Shown here in pieces: positions 23,161 through 32,178 of a DNA stretch of 46,513 nucleotides. The stretch's first letter is position 1. Each line of letters begins with the position of its first letter. The notes under the pieces are model-generated. The model did no database searches and was not told where the DNA came from. It was given only the letters and a program-made list of their open reading frames with translations. Position numbers and translations under genes: made by a program. The stretch lies in the NCBI GenBank assembly GCA_003497625.1, contig DNNO01000039.1, forward strand, positions 26,561 to 73,073, in the 5' to 3' direction. The stretch comes from Flavobacterium sp. (lineage in GTDB: Bacteria; Bacteroidota; Bacteroidia; Flavobacteriales; Flavobacteriaceae).

Positions 23161-25137
23161 TTAATAAGCCAAAAGCTCTTTTAATTCCACTTCAAATCTT
23201 CCTTTAGGTAAATATTGATCTTCTAACGACTTCATAAAAGGAATTGCCGATTCTAAACTTCCAACTCTTCTAACTGGAGCATCTAAATGTTCGAAACAGT
23301 TTTCCATAATCATTGCTGAAATATCGCTGGCAACACCCCCAAACAAAGTATCTTCTTGTAAAATGATAACTTTATTTGTTTTCTTAACTGAAGCGTAAAT
23401 TGCATCCCAATCCATTGGTTGTAACGTTCTTAAATCTAATAAGTCTGCTTTAATTTCTGGATTTTTTGCTAACGTTTCTAAAGCCCAATGAACGCCTGCT
23501 CCAAATGAAATAATCGTAACATCTGTTCCTTCTTTAATCAATGACGCTTTTCCAAAAGGTAATGTGTAGTAATCTTTTGGTACATCTTGATACACACTTC
23601 TATACAATTGCTTGTGTTCGAAGAACAATACGGGATTTGGGTCGTTAATTGCAGTATTCAATAACCCTTTTGCGTCATAAGGAAATGCAGGATAAACTAC
23701 TTTTAACCCTGGTGTTTTGGTAAACCATGCTTCATTAGTTTGCGAATGGAAAGGTCCGGCCTGAGTTCCACCGCCACAAGGCATTCGCACCACTACATCC
23801 GACTTTTCTTGCCATCTGTAATGTTGCTTCGCTAATAAGTTTACGATTGGATTAAAACCAGTAGAAACGAAATCCGCAAATTGCATTTCCATCACGGCTT
23901 TAAATCCGTTTATTGATAATCCGTTAGCTGCTGAAACTACAGCACTTTCACAGATTGGCGTATTTCTAACTCTTTCTTTACCAAATTGTGCTACAAAGCC
24001 ATCGGTAATTTTGAAAGCACCACCATATTCAGCGATGTCTTGTCCCATAATTACTAAATTCTCATGGCGTTCCATCGACTGACGTAAACCATTCGAAATC
24101 GCATCAATCACACGGATGTTTTCCATTTCTGAAGATGGATTGAATTCTTCGAACGTATAAGGCTGGTAAACATCACGTAATTCTTCTTCCAACGAAGCTA
24201 CAATTTCTGGTTCTTCTTGAACTTTCGCCCAATCCGTATCGATTTCTTTCTTAATTTCAGCTCTAATAGCTTCATCTTCTTCTTCTGATAAAACCGCTGT
24301 AGCTTTTAAGTAATTTCTATAATTTTCTACTGGGTCTTTCACAGCCCACATGTCCATTAATTCTTGAGGAACGTATTTCGTACCACTCGCCTCTTCATGT
24401 CCACGCATTCTAAATGTTTTGAACTCCAATAAAACTGGACGAGGATTTTCTATCATAGAAGCTTTTAATTCCGAAATCAAATGCACCACCTCTAACAAGT
24501 TATTTCCATCAACAATGTGGCTTTCCATTCCATAACCTACACCTTTATCAGCAAGGTTTTCACAACGGTATTGCTCGTTTGTTGGAGTTGATAATCCGTA
24601 ACCATTATTTTCAATCACGAATAAAACTGGTAATTCCCAAACAGCAGCAATATTTAAAGCTTCGTGGAAATCTCCTTCCGAAGTAGCTCCTTCACCTGTA
24701 AATACAGCAGTTACTTTTCCGTTTTTTCTTAATTTATTGGCTAGAGCGATTCCGTCAGCAATCCCTAATTGAGGACCTAAATGCGAAATCATTCCAATAA
24801 TCTTATATTCTTGTGTTCCAAAGTGGAAACTTCTATCACGACCTTTTGTAAATCCGTTTTTCTTTCCTTGCCATTGCGAAAACAATCGGTGTAATGGAAT
24901 ATCACGAGTAGTAAATACCCCTAAATTACGGTGCATTGGTAAAATATATTCATCTTTATCCAAAACCGAAGTTATCCCAACAGAAATAGCTTCTTGCCCA
25001 ATTCCTGAGAACCATTTCGATACTTTTCCTTGACGGATTAGAATCAACATTTTCTCTTCAATCAAACGCGGTTTTAAGATTTTCTTATATAAATCAAGTA
25101 GTTGCGAATTCGATAATTCTTTTCTTTCAAAGTTCAT
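23161..25137 (-). CDS. 2-oxoacid dehydrogenase E1, fused alpha and beta subunits
   Basis: The 658-residue protein joins an E1-alpha part (residues 1 to about 330; TPP-binding region from GEGATSEGDFHEALNIA to ENNGYGLS) to an E1-beta part (about 345-658; MGQDIAEYGGAFKIT, AISFGAGVHW-like transketolase C-domain, LDLRTLQPMD). Such fusions are typical of Bacteroidota and act as the decarboxylating component of branched-chain or pyruvate-type dehydrogenase complexes with separate E2 and E3. The closest match by eye is the branched-chain 2-oxoacid type. No E2 or E3 gene is adjacent. It is convergent with the aromatic operon and its start faces a 299-bp intergenic region. Confidence 0.9.
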   Translation of the reverse strand: MNFERKELSNSQLLDLYKKILKPRLIEEKMLILIRQGKVSKWFSGIGQEAISVGITSVLDKDEYILPMHRNLGVFTTRDIPLHRLFSQWQGKKNGFTKGRDRSFHFGTQEYKIIGMISHLGPQLGIADGIALANKLRKNGKVTAVFTGEGATSEGDFHEALNIAAVWELPVLFVIENNGYGLSTPTNEQYRCENLADKGVGYGMESHIVDGNNLLEVVHLISELKASMIENPRPVLLEFKTFRMRGHEEASGTKYVPQELMDMWAVKDPVENYRNYLKATAVLSEEEDEAIRAEIKKEIDTDWAKVQEEPEIVASLEEELRDVYQPYTFEEFNPSSEMENIRVIDAISNGLRQSMERHENLVIMGQDIAEYGGAFKITDGFVAQFGKERVRNTPICESAVVSAANGLSINGFKAVMEMQFADFVSTGFNPIVNLLAKQHYRWQEKSDVVVRMPCGGGTQAGPFHSQTNEAWFTKTPGLKVVYPAFPYDAKGLLNTAINDPNPVLFFEHKQLYRSVYQDVPKDYYTLPFGKASLIKEGTDVTIISFGAGVHWALETLAKNPEIKADLLDLRTLQPMDWDAIYASVKKTNKVIILQEDTLFGGVASDISAMIMENCFEHLDAPVRRVGSLESAIPFMKSLEDQYLPKGRFEVELKELLAY

Positions 25138-25356
25138 GATAGTGGAACGATTAAATTTTGCTCAAAAGTAATAAAAATAACATTTTGAAAGTGAATTGTT
25201 ATAAAAAAAGAAAGTTAAAAAATCAAAGTAAAGTTTTAAAGCAAAGAACAAAAAGAATAAATTTCAAAGATTTGTAAAATTTCCTCTGGTTAGATTTTTT
25301 CTTTCTCCTTTTCCTTTTCCCTTTTTACTTTTCTCAATTGTTAACAACTTTCCTTT

Positions 25357-25385
25357 TTTGAATTTAAAATATTTAATTACATTTG
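25357..25385 (+). promoter_or_regulatory. Promoter of the 2OG-Fe(II) oxygenase gene
   Basis: TTTG (25357-25360), a 17-bp gap and TACATTTG (25378-25385) match the Bacteroidota promoter pattern. The ATG is 51 bp downstream. The rest of the 299-bp gap (25138-25356) shows only an AT-rich stretch and a C/T-rich run at about 25284-25336. Confidence 0.65.
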
Positions 25386-25436
25386 TATTTACTTGGGTTA
25401 ATACCCAAAATGATTTATTAACAACAAAGCTTAAGT

Positions 25437-26390
25437 ATGCAACAAATTCCTAGTGTTGACTTACGTGATTTCCTGTCGGATGATCCGGCACGTAAACAAA
25501 AATTTGTAAATGAAATCGGAAAAGCCTACGAAGAGATTGGCTTCGTAGCATTAAAAGGTCATTTTTTAGATGACAAATTAGTAGAAGGTTTGTATTCAGA
25601 AGTGAGAAACTTCTTTACGCTTCCTTTAGAAACCAAAGCAAAATACGAAATTCCAGGCATTGGTGGACAACGTGGTTATGTTTCTTTCGGTAAAGAACAT
25701 GCTAAAGGTCGCTCTGCTGGTGATTTAAAAGAGTTTTGGCATTTTGGACAATACGTTAGCGAAGGCTCAAAGTACGCTGGCGAATATCCAGATAACGTGG
25801 AAGTAACAGAATTACCTAAATTCAATGAAGTTGGTAAAGAAGCGTACCAAATGTTAGAAAAAACAGGTGTTTATGTGTTAAGAGCTTTAGCGCTTTACAT
25901 TGGTTTAGACGAATTCTACTTTGATAAATACATCAAAGACGGAAACAGTATTTTACGTCCAATACACTACCCACCTATTACTGACGAACCTAAAGATGGT
26001 GCCGTTCGTGCAGCAGCACATGGTGACATTAATTTGATTACCTTATTAATGGGAGCTCAAGGAAAAGGATTACAAGTACAAAATCACAACGGAGAATGGA
26101 TTGACGCTATGGCACAACCCGACGAATTGATGATTAACGTAGGTGATATGTTATCAAGACACACCAATAACAAGTTGAAATCAACGATTCACCAAGTTGT
26201 AAATCCACCTAGAGAATTGTGGGGTTCTTCTCGTTATTCAATTCCTTTCTTCATGCACCCTGTGAGCGACATGAGTTTAAATTGCTTACCAGAATGTATT
26301 GATGAAAACAATCCAAAATTATATGAAGACATCACTGCTGGTGAATTCTTACATGAACGTTTGGTTGAATTAGGATTGATTAAAAAGTAA
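25437..26390 (+). CDS. Isopenicillin N synthase-like 2-oxoglutarate/Fe(II) oxygenase
   Basis: The 317-residue protein has an N-terminal DIOX_N-like region (IPSVDLRDFL; ARKQKFVNEIGKAYEEIGF) and the double-stranded beta-helix core with iron ligands His195, Asp197 (AAHGDINL) and His252 (STIHQV), plus the RxS co-substrate motif Arg266-Ser268. Family members hydroxylate or oxidise small molecules; the bacterial branch seen in Bacteroidota has no settled substrate. It stands alone with its own promoter and a strong terminator, so context gives no hint of the pathway. Confidence 0.9.
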   Translation: MQQIPSVDLRDFLSDDPARKQKFVNEIGKAYEEIGFVALKGHFLDDKLVEGLYSEVRNFFTLPLETKAKYEIPGIGGQRGYVSFGKEHAKGRSAGDLKEFWHFGQYVSEGSKYAGEYPDNVEVTELPKFNEVGKEAYQMLEKTGVYVLRALALYIGLDEFYFDKYIKDGNSILRPIHYPPITDEPKDGAVRAAAHGDINLITLLMGAQGKGLQVQNHNGEWIDAMAQPDELMINVGDMLSRHTNNKLKSTIHQVVNPPRELWGSSRYSIPFFMHPVSDMSLNCLPECIDENNPKLYEDITAGEFLHERLVELGLIKK

Positions 26391-26409
26391 TAAATTTTAT
26401 AAAAGATAG

Positions 26410-26439
26410 AAAAGGCATTAAGTTTTCTTGATGTCTTTT
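26410..26439 (+). terminator. Intrinsic terminator of the 2OG oxygenase gene
   Basis: A 13-bp stem with two G-U pairs and a TTTT loop (AAAAGGCATTAAG / CTTGATGTCTTTT) is followed by a T-rich tract, 20 bp after the stop codon. Confidence 0.82.
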
Positions 26440-26470
26440 TTGTTTTTTATAAAATCTACATAAAACACAG

Positions 26471-26478
26471 TAACTTTG
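26471..26478 (+). promoter_or_regulatory. -7 promoter element of the SUI1-like gene
   Basis: TAACTTTG fits TAnnTTTG and lies 29 bp before the ATG. No clear -33 TTTG is found at the expected spacing. Confidence 0.5.
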
Positions 26479-26507
26479 TTACGATAGAACTTGTTAACTT
26501 ATTAAAA

Positions 26508-26840
26508 ATGGATTTAAGCGAACAATTAAAAAAACTTTTCCCCAACCACGAAGTTTCTAACGAACCAGAAGCTATCGAGGAAACGCCTCATGAATTATTC
26601 GTTCAAAAGGAACCTATGATTTGCAAATATGAGAAGCGAAAAGGAAAACCTACCACGATTATTTCAGGATATGAAGGCGAAGACGAAGATTTTAAAATCT
26701 TAGCAAAAGAAATAAAAAGCAAATTAGCGGTTGGTGGTACGTTTAAAGATGGCGAAATCATTATTCAAGGTGATTATCGTGATAAAATCATGAAAATTCT
26801 ACAAGACAAAGGATTCAAAACAAAACGAGTTGGAGGTTAA
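26508..26840 (+). CDS. SUI1/eIF1-like translation factor (YciH family)
   Basis: The 110-residue protein has a charged, probably flexible N-terminus (residues 1-40) and a SUI1 domain with KRKGKPTTIISGYEG, LKSKLAVGGT-like LAKEIKSKLAVGGTFKDGE and IIIQGDYRDKIMKILQDKGF. SUI1 domains bind the small ribosomal subunit and in E. coli YciH influences start-codon selection. It has its own promoter-like box and is followed by a weak hairpin, then the nucleoside phosphorylase gene. Its role in a Bacteroidota cell that mostly lacks Shine-Dalgarno sites is not established. Confidence 0.9.
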   Translation: MDLSEQLKKLFPNHEVSNEPEAIEETPHELFVQKEPMICKYEKRKGKPTTIISGYEGEDEDFKILAKEIKSKLAVGGTFKDGEIIIQGDYRDKIMKILQDKGFKTKRVGG

Positions 26841-26843
26841 AAA

Positions 26844-26901
26844 GTGTTCGGAAAACTGAACACATAATCTTTTTAACCTTTTAAACTCTTAAACTCATAA
26901 A
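26844..26901 (+). terminator. Weak hairpin terminator followed by an 8-bp periodic leader
   Basis: GTGTTCGG/CTGAACAC pairs over 8 bp (one G-U) with an AAAA loop (26844-26863). A T-run follows after a few bases. The leader of the next gene then shows degenerate 8-bp units ending in TAAA or TAAC (about 26870-26901). Confidence 0.45.
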
Positions 26902-26907
26902 CATAAA

Positions 26908-27774
26908 ATGATAGCAGCATCAGAATTAATATTAAATCCAGACGGAAGTGTATATCACATTAACTTAAAGCCCGGACAAATCGCTAACGATATTATCTTC
27001 GTTGGTGACCAAAACCGTGTTGAAAAAATTACAAAACACTTTGATTCTATTGAGTTCACCACTCAAAAACGTGAATTTAAAACCCAAACTGGAATATATA
27101 AAGGCAAAAGAATTACGGTTATGTCAACTGGAATTGGTCCAGACAATATCGATATCGTAATGAACGAATTAGACGCTTTGGTAAACGTAGATTTAGAAAC
27201 CAGAACCGTTAAAAATGAATTGACTTCATTGAATATCGTTCGAATCGGAACTTCAGGTTCGTTACAAGCAGATATTCCTTGTGATAGCTTTGTAATGAGT
27301 CAGTATGGCTTAGGATTGGATAACATGCTTCGCTCCTATTTAATTGACGAAGTTTCAGAAATTGAAATGGAAGAAGCGTTCATAAAGCAAACGAATTGGG
27401 ACATGAGAAAAGGTCGTCCGTACGTAATTGCAGGAAGTAAAACGTTAGAGCAAAGATTAGAAAGCGATAAAATTTTCAAAGGTTTTACAGGGACTGCAGG
27501 AGGATTTTACGGTCCACAAGGTCGCGTGGTGCGCTTAGGAATTCAAGATCCAGAATTAAATTCTAAAATGGATAGTTTCAATTTCAACGGAACGAGAATG
27601 ACTAATTTAGAAATGGAAACTGGTGCCATTTATGGTTTAGGAAAACTATTAGGTCACAACTGTTTATCGCTAAATGCTATCATCGCTAACCGTTCAACTG
27701 GAACTTTCAGTGAAGACCCATACAAAGCTGTAGATGAATTGATTGAATACACACTAAATAAGTTATCCGAATAA
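26908..27774 (+). CDS. Nucleoside phosphorylase (uridine phosphorylase-like)
   Basis: The 288-residue protein belongs to the PNP/UDP superfamily. FVGDQNRVEKITKHF near residues 31-45 and VMSTGIGPDNIDIV bind phosphate and ribose, RIGTSGSLQAD is the conserved GTSG loop, and NLEMETGAIYGL carries the ribose-binding Met-Glu. It cleaves nucleosides with phosphate to base plus ribose-1-phosphate in salvage. The Bacteroidota group is usually annotated as nucleoside or uridine phosphorylase, and base preference cannot be decided here. Confidence 0.9.
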   Translation: MIAASELILNPDGSVYHINLKPGQIANDIIFVGDQNRVEKITKHFDSIEFTTQKREFKTQTGIYKGKRITVMSTGIGPDNIDIVMNELDALVNVDLETRTVKNELTSLNIVRIGTSGSLQADIPCDSFVMSQYGLGLDNMLRSYLIDEVSEIEMEEAFIKQTNWDMRKGRPYVIAGSKTLEQRLESDKIFKGFTGTAGGFYGPQGRVVRLGIQDPELNSKMDSFNFNGTRMTNLEMETGAIYGLGKLLGHNCLSLNAIIANRSTGTFSEDPYKAVDELIEYTLNKLSE

Positions 27775-27852
27775 CTAAAACTTCAATATTTGTTGTTCAA
27801 AGTTTTAAATTTTGAATAAAGAATAACGAATGTTGAATGATGAAATTATAAA

Positions 27853-28407
27853 ATGAATTTAATCCTCGAAACCAAACGCCTTATTCTTAGACCATTAGAA
27901 ATTTCTGATGCTGAAGCAATGTTTGCAATGGATAATAATCCGAATGTACACAAATACTTATGGCAACAACCTACGCAAGAATTGAACGAAACCATCAAAA
28001 TTATTGAAATGGTTCAAAAGCAATATGTAGACAATAAAATAGGACGTTTCGCGACAATATTAAAAGAAACAGGAGAATTCATCGGTTGGACCGGAATTAA
28101 GTTTGTTAATGATCATATAGAAAATGGAAATACCAATTTCTACGATTACGGTTATCGTTTAAATGAAAAATTTTGGAACAAAGGTTTCGCAACCGAAGCT
28201 TCAATTGCTTGGTTAGAATATGGTTTTAACCAAATGAATATTCAAGAAATGAATGCCTATACACATGCCGAAAACGGCGCCTCTAATCATGTTTTGCAAA
28301 AAGTTGGCTTTAATTTTATAGAAGATTATCCTGATGAAAATGGCGTGATTTGGAAATGGTGGCAGTTAGAAAATTTAGAATTTAGAAATCAGAATTTAGA
28401 ATTATGA
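27853..28407 (+). CDS. GNAT N-acetyltransferase (RimJ/RimL-like)
   Basis: The 184-residue protein starts with LILETKRLILRPLEISDAEA, the RimJ/RimL opening, and has the acetyl-CoA region YGYRLNEKFWNKGFATEAS and the AYTHAENGASNHVLQKVGF motif. It should transfer an acetyl group to a protein N-terminus or small amine. The last 12 residues (after KWWQL) come from a TTTAGAA-rich repetitive stretch and are probably a recent extension. Its stop overlaps the start of the following binding-protein gene by 4 bp (ATGA), so the two are coupled. Confidence 0.88.
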   Translation: MNLILETKRLILRPLEISDAEAMFAMDNNPNVHKYLWQQPTQELNETIKIIEMVQKQYVDNKIGRFATILKETGEFIGWTGIKFVNDHIENGNTNFYDYGYRLNEKFWNKGFATEASIAWLEYGFNQMNIQEMNAYTHAENGASNHVLQKVGFNFIEDYPDENGVIWKWWQLENLEFRNQNLEL

Positions 28408-29249
28408 AAACTATAAAGATTGCTGGAGTTCCAGAGCATTTCAATTTACCTTGGCACATGTGCATTGAAGATGGCGAATTTGAAGCCGTTGGAATCGATT
28501 TACAATGGACAGATGTTCCGGAAGGTACAGGAAAAATGTGTCAAATGTTGCGCGATGGAGAAACCGATATTGCCGTAATTCTAACCGAAGGAATCATAAA
28601 AGATATTGCCGCAGGAAATCCGTCTTCTATTGTTCAAGTTTATGTGCAAAGTCCTTTGATTTGGGGAATTCATGTAGCAGCAAATTCTAGTTATAATACA
28701 CTTTCCGATTTAGAAAACAAAAAAGTTGCCATTTCTCGAATGGGTTCTGGTTCTCATTTGATGAGTATCGTGAATGCACAAAATCAGAATTGGAATACCG
28801 AAAATTTACAATTCGAAATCGTAAACACCATTGACGGTGCGGTTGAAAGTCTTACTTCGGGAAAAGCAGATTACTTCATGTGGGAACGTTTTATGACACA
28901 ACCACTAGTAGATAAAGGAATTTTTAGAAGAATTGCCGATTGTCCTACGCCTTGGCCTTGTTTTGTAATTGCGGTACGAAATGAAGTTTTAGAGCAACAT
29001 CCAAAAGTTATCGAACAAATTTTAGACATTATCAATACCACAACCGAAGAATTTAAGTTAATTCCGAGTATTGACAGAACGTTAGCATCGAAATACAATC
29101 AAAAAGTGGAAGCAATTCAAGAATGGTTAAAACTAACGCGTTGGTCGCAAAAACAAATGACGGCTCCAACATTAGATAAAATAATGGAACAACTTTTGAA
29201 GCTTCAAATTATCGATAAAAAACTAGCAAAAGAATCGATACTTAAATAA
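28404..29249 (+). CDS. Ca3427-like type 2 periplasmic-binding-fold protein without signal peptide
   Basis: The 281-residue protein has a type 2 periplasmic-binding fold (TIKIAGVPEHFNLPWHMC; MLRDGETDIAVILTEGIIKD; KVAISRMGSGSHLM; SGKADYFMWERFMT). It resembles the Ca3427-like group known from fungi and bacteria. No signal peptide or lipobox is visible, so it is probably cytoplasmic and not an ABC transporter receptor. No permease or ATPase gene is nearby. It is translationally coupled to a GNAT acetyltransferase, and a shared small-molecule substrate is possible but unproven. Confidence 0.82.
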   Translation: MKTIKIAGVPEHFNLPWHMCIEDGEFEAVGIDLQWTDVPEGTGKMCQMLRDGETDIAVILTEGIIKDIAAGNPSSIVQVYVQSPLIWGIHVAANSSYNTLSDLENKKVAISRMGSGSHLMSIVNAQNQNWNTENLQFEIVNTIDGAVESLTSGKADYFMWERFMTQPLVDKGIFRRIADCPTPWPCFVIAVRNEVLEQHPKVIEQILDIINTTTEEFKLIPSIDRTLASKYNQKVEAIQEWLKLTRWSQKQMTAPTLDKIMEQLLKLQIIDKKLAKESILK

Positions 29250-29276
29250 TTCCGTATTTTTATCGTTTTAAACGAA

Positions 29277-30206
29277 ATGACAATTAAAATTCCTACTATC
29301 GCTGAACTAAAAGAAAAGCTTTCTTTACCAAAGCCATGGGATATTATTGTCATTTTTTTATTAAATATTTTAATCGCAATTCCTACTTTTTTAATCGCAC
29401 ATCAAAATTTAATCGACTTAGAATGGGTAATTCATTTAGACCGAATTATCCTTTTTATTTTTATAATCATAATCATTCAGCTGTTGTTACGATTGGTAAA
29501 AACGATTATCATTTTAATTGCATTTTTGTATTTAATTTCTCTTTTAATAGGAACATTATTTGGAAACTATGGTTTTAATAGGGTTTTTGAAGATTATCGT
29601 TACATGATTTATTCTATGAGCGAAAACCCAAATCCTCAAGATTTGATTGTAGCTAAACTACTTCCGTTTCCTAATAAATCTAAAATTATTAATGCTGTTG
29701 ATTTCACAAATCCAAGAGTACGAAATTTTGCATTATCAGCTACTACAAAACATTTTAAAGAATTTAAACAAACTGGTGATACTCGAAGAATGATTCAATG
29801 TTTTGCGGTTTTCAAGGAAATTCGAAACAATTGGAATTATGTAAACGACCCAAAAGGAAGAGAATACATTGCCTATGCTTCCGAAAGTTTACAACATTTT
29901 TCTGGTGATTGCGATGATCATGCGGTTTTAATGGCAGCTTGTATTAAAGCTGTTGGTGGAACTCCAAGGATTATTCATACGGGTGGTCATTTGTATCCGG
30001 AAATGCTCATTGGAAATAAAAACGATCTAGAAACTGCTATCTATCTGATTAAAGAAGAGCTTTTTAAACAAGAAAGCCACAACCAGCAAATTCATTATCA
30101 TATTGATGAAAGAGGTCAAATTTGGCTGAATTTAGACTACACAGCAACCTATCCTGGCGGTAAATTTATGAGCGAAGAAATTCTTGGAGAGCTCACTTTT
30201 AATTGA
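29277..30206 (+). CDS. Membrane-anchored transglutaminase-like protein
   Basis: The 309-residue protein has two to three membrane helices in its first 100 residues (for example about 22-42, 55-72, 75-95) and a transglutaminase-like domain with the cysteine in SGDCDDHAVLMAA (about residue 211), the following His region HTGGHLYPEM and Asp in NLDYTA. Such domains act as proteases or peptide-modifying enzymes. The C-terminal domain should face one side of the inner membrane, and topology is not certain. It precedes three envelope protein genes in the same direction. Confidence 0.85.
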   Translation: MTIKIPTIAELKEKLSLPKPWDIIVIFLLNILIAIPTFLIAHQNLIDLEWVIHLDRIILFIFIIIIIQLLLRLVKTIIILIAFLYLISLLIGTLFGNYGFNRVFEDYRYMIYSMSENPNPQDLIVAKLLPFPNKSKIINAVDFTNPRVRNFALSATTKHFKEFKQTGDTRRMIQCFAVFKEIRNNWNYVNDPKGREYIAYASESLQHFSGDCDDHAVLMAACIKAVGGTPRIIHTGGHLYPEMLIGNKNDLETAIYLIKEELFKQESHNQQIHYHIDERGQIWLNLDYTATYPGGKFMSEEILGELTFN

Positions 30207-30244
30207 TTAAATTTTTCTATATTTACAAAAAATAACAACCTTTT

Positions 30245-30838
30245 ATGAAGAAAATAAGCTATTTATTAGGATTATTTCTATCGGTAAGTGCTTTTGCACA
30301 AACAAATAACAACACTGCAACTGATACCATCGTATCGCCTATCTTAGCTAAGAAAAACGAAGTTAAAGTAGATGTTTTAAACGGAATAGCTAATGGAAAA
30401 TTAGGAATTACCTACGAACGCTTTTTAAATAAAGATTTTTCTATTGGTATAACAGGTATGATGTTTAACAAGAAAAGTAAAACCGATGATTTCCTAACAG
30501 ATGACACCCGTACTTTAATTGATTATCAAATTATACCATATGTGCGTTATGCCATGTCAAAAAGTGCTACCAATTTATATTATTTAGAAGGTTTCGTTAA
30601 TTTTAATGGTGGTGAATTTAAAGAATTAACTACATTAAATAATGGTGTAGCTGATTATGTTGTAGTGACGCGAAATGACTATAACGATATTGCATTAGGT
30701 GGTTCTGTTGGTTATAAATTATACTTTAAAGAAAGTTTTGTAGTGGATTTAAATGTAGGAATTGGGAAAAATTTATTTAATGAAGATAGCCCATCAACAG
30801 TAGCGCGATTAGGAGTTAATTTAGGTTACAGATTTTAA
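30245..30838 (+). CDS. Outer-membrane beta-barrel protein
   Basis: The 197-residue protein has a signal peptide (MKKISYLLGLFLSVSAFAQ) and a mature part of alternating strands (VKVDVLNGIANGKLGITYER; YIVPYVRYAMS-like) ending in an aromatic strand RLGVNLGYRF, as in small DUF3575/OmpW-like barrels. It sits 11 bp ahead of a lipoprotein gene, so the pair is likely co-expressed at the cell surface. No ligand can be inferred. Confidence 0.82.
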   Translation: MKKISYLLGLFLSVSAFAQTNNNTATDTIVSPILAKKNEVKVDVLNGIANGKLGITYERFLNKDFSIGITGMMFNKKSKTDDFLTDDTRTLIDYQIIPYVRYAMSKSATNLYYLEGFVNFNGGEFKELTTLNNGVADYVVVTRNDYNDIALGGSVGYKLYFKESFVVDLNVGIGKNLFNEDSPSTVARLGVNLGYRF

Positions 30839-30849
30839 AAAGAAAACAT

Positions 30850-31380
30850 ATGAAAAAATATATTCAATATATAACAGTAGCTATTATAACATTAACTTTT
30901 ACTGGTTGTACTGAAAGCGATGATGAATTTTTTGCTTCTAAAATTGTTACTTCAAATGAATTAATTGAAGTAAATATTACTGGAAATGAATTAAACGTAT
31001 CTTGTTACGTGCCAAGATTATTGCCTCAAGACACAAATCCGTTTGATATTTATTTGACGAGTACTTCTAGAAAAATGTTTTTTAATTATACATTAGAAAA
31101 GAAAAATGCAGGTGGAGCATGGGAATACATCACACCTACTAGTGTAAACACAATTGAAGGCGAAAACCAAATAGGAGACTATATTTCCGGAATAGCGGTT
31201 TTAGACGCTTTAGATACCACGTATGAATACGAAACTAATATTACTTTGACTCCTGGACAATACCGCATAATTGTCGATCCTGAAATTGTAACACTAAACG
31301 CACAAGATGCTGTTATGGTAACGGTAAAAACAAGTACATTCGGAATTCCATCAAACGCATTAGAATTTACTGTAAATTAA
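30850..31380 (+). CDS. Lipoprotein of unknown function
   Basis: The 176-residue protein has a lipoprotein signal with lipobox FTGC (Cys20) followed by TESDDEFF, an acidic start that in Flavobacteriia often goes with surface export. The rest is predicted beta-rich, possibly Ig-like. I recognise no family. It follows a small outer-membrane barrel gene closely and precedes a DUF3667 gene. Confidence 0.75.
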   Translation: MKKYIQYITVAIITLTFTGCTESDDEFFASKIVTSNELIEVNITGNELNVSCYVPRLLPQDTNPFDIYLTSTSRKMFFNYTLEKKNAGGAWEYITPTSVNTIEGENQIGDYISGIAVLDALDTTYEYETNITLTPGQYRIIVDPEIVTLNAQDAVMVTVKTSTFGIPSNALEFTVN

Positions 31381-31393
31381 AATCCGATTTTAA

Positions 31394-32137
31394 ATGCAAA
31401 TAATTTGTAAAAATTGTGGTCATATTTTTTCTGGGCAATTTTGCAATAATTGCGGACAATCAGCGGCAACTCACAAGTTAAATTTACATTTTATTTGGCA
31501 CGATATTCAGCATGGTCTTTTGCATTTTGATAAAGGGATTCTATATACCGCTAAAAAATTATTTACCAAGCCCGGCAAATCAATACGAGAATTTATTGAA
31601 GGAAAACGTGTAAAACATTTCAAGCCAATTTCGTTAGTTATTATCTTAGCCACTTTATACGGCGTTTTACGACATTTATTTCATTTCAGTGTTTTAGACA
31701 AAAAAGTAGTTTCCGAAATACAAGGTGTAGAATATGAAAGTTTAAACGAATGGATTTCACATCATTATTATTGGATAATTTTGTTGTCGATTCCTATGTT
31801 TTCATTGGCTTCTTTTATAGTTTTTAGAAAACAAGGCTACAACTTCATTGAACATATTGTTTTGAATACTTACATGGCTTCGCAACGATTAATTCTTAGA
31901 ATTGTTATATTTCCAATTACGAAATACTACACTGAATCTGATTATAACAAGCTATTTGTTGATATTTTAATGTTGATGGATATTCTTTTGATTTTTTGGA
32001 CGTATATCACCTTTTTCAATAATTTATCAAAAATTAAAGCTTTTTTATATTCAATCTACAGTTATGTATTGTTTTTAGCAATTTTCTTTATTTTGCTGCT
32101 ACTGAGTGTTTTGATTTTTGATATTCATGTTGGATAA
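31394..32137 (+). CDS. DUF3667 zinc-ribbon membrane protein
   Basis: The 247-residue protein begins with a zinc ribbon (CKNCGHIFSGQFCNNCGQ at residues 4-21) and has an amphipathic region then about four membrane helices. KPGKSIREFIEGKRVKHFKPIS matches the core of DUF3667, a family common in Bacteroidota and of unknown function. It begins 13 bp after the lipoprotein stop, so it may be in the same transcript. Confidence 0.87.
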   Translation: MQIICKNCGHIFSGQFCNNCGQSAATHKLNLHFIWHDIQHGLLHFDKGILYTAKKLFTKPGKSIREFIEGKRVKHFKPISLVIILATLYGVLRHLFHFSVLDKKVVSEIQGVEYESLNEWISHHYYWIILLSIPMFSLASFIVFRKQGYNFIEHIVLNTYMASQRLILRIVIFPITKYYTESDYNKLFVDILMLMDILLIFWTYITFFNNLSKIKAFLYSIYSYVLFLAIFFILLLLSVLIFDIHVG

Positions 32138-32178
32138 TGTGTAAAACTTAAAATAATAAATTTAAAACATTTAGTAAA

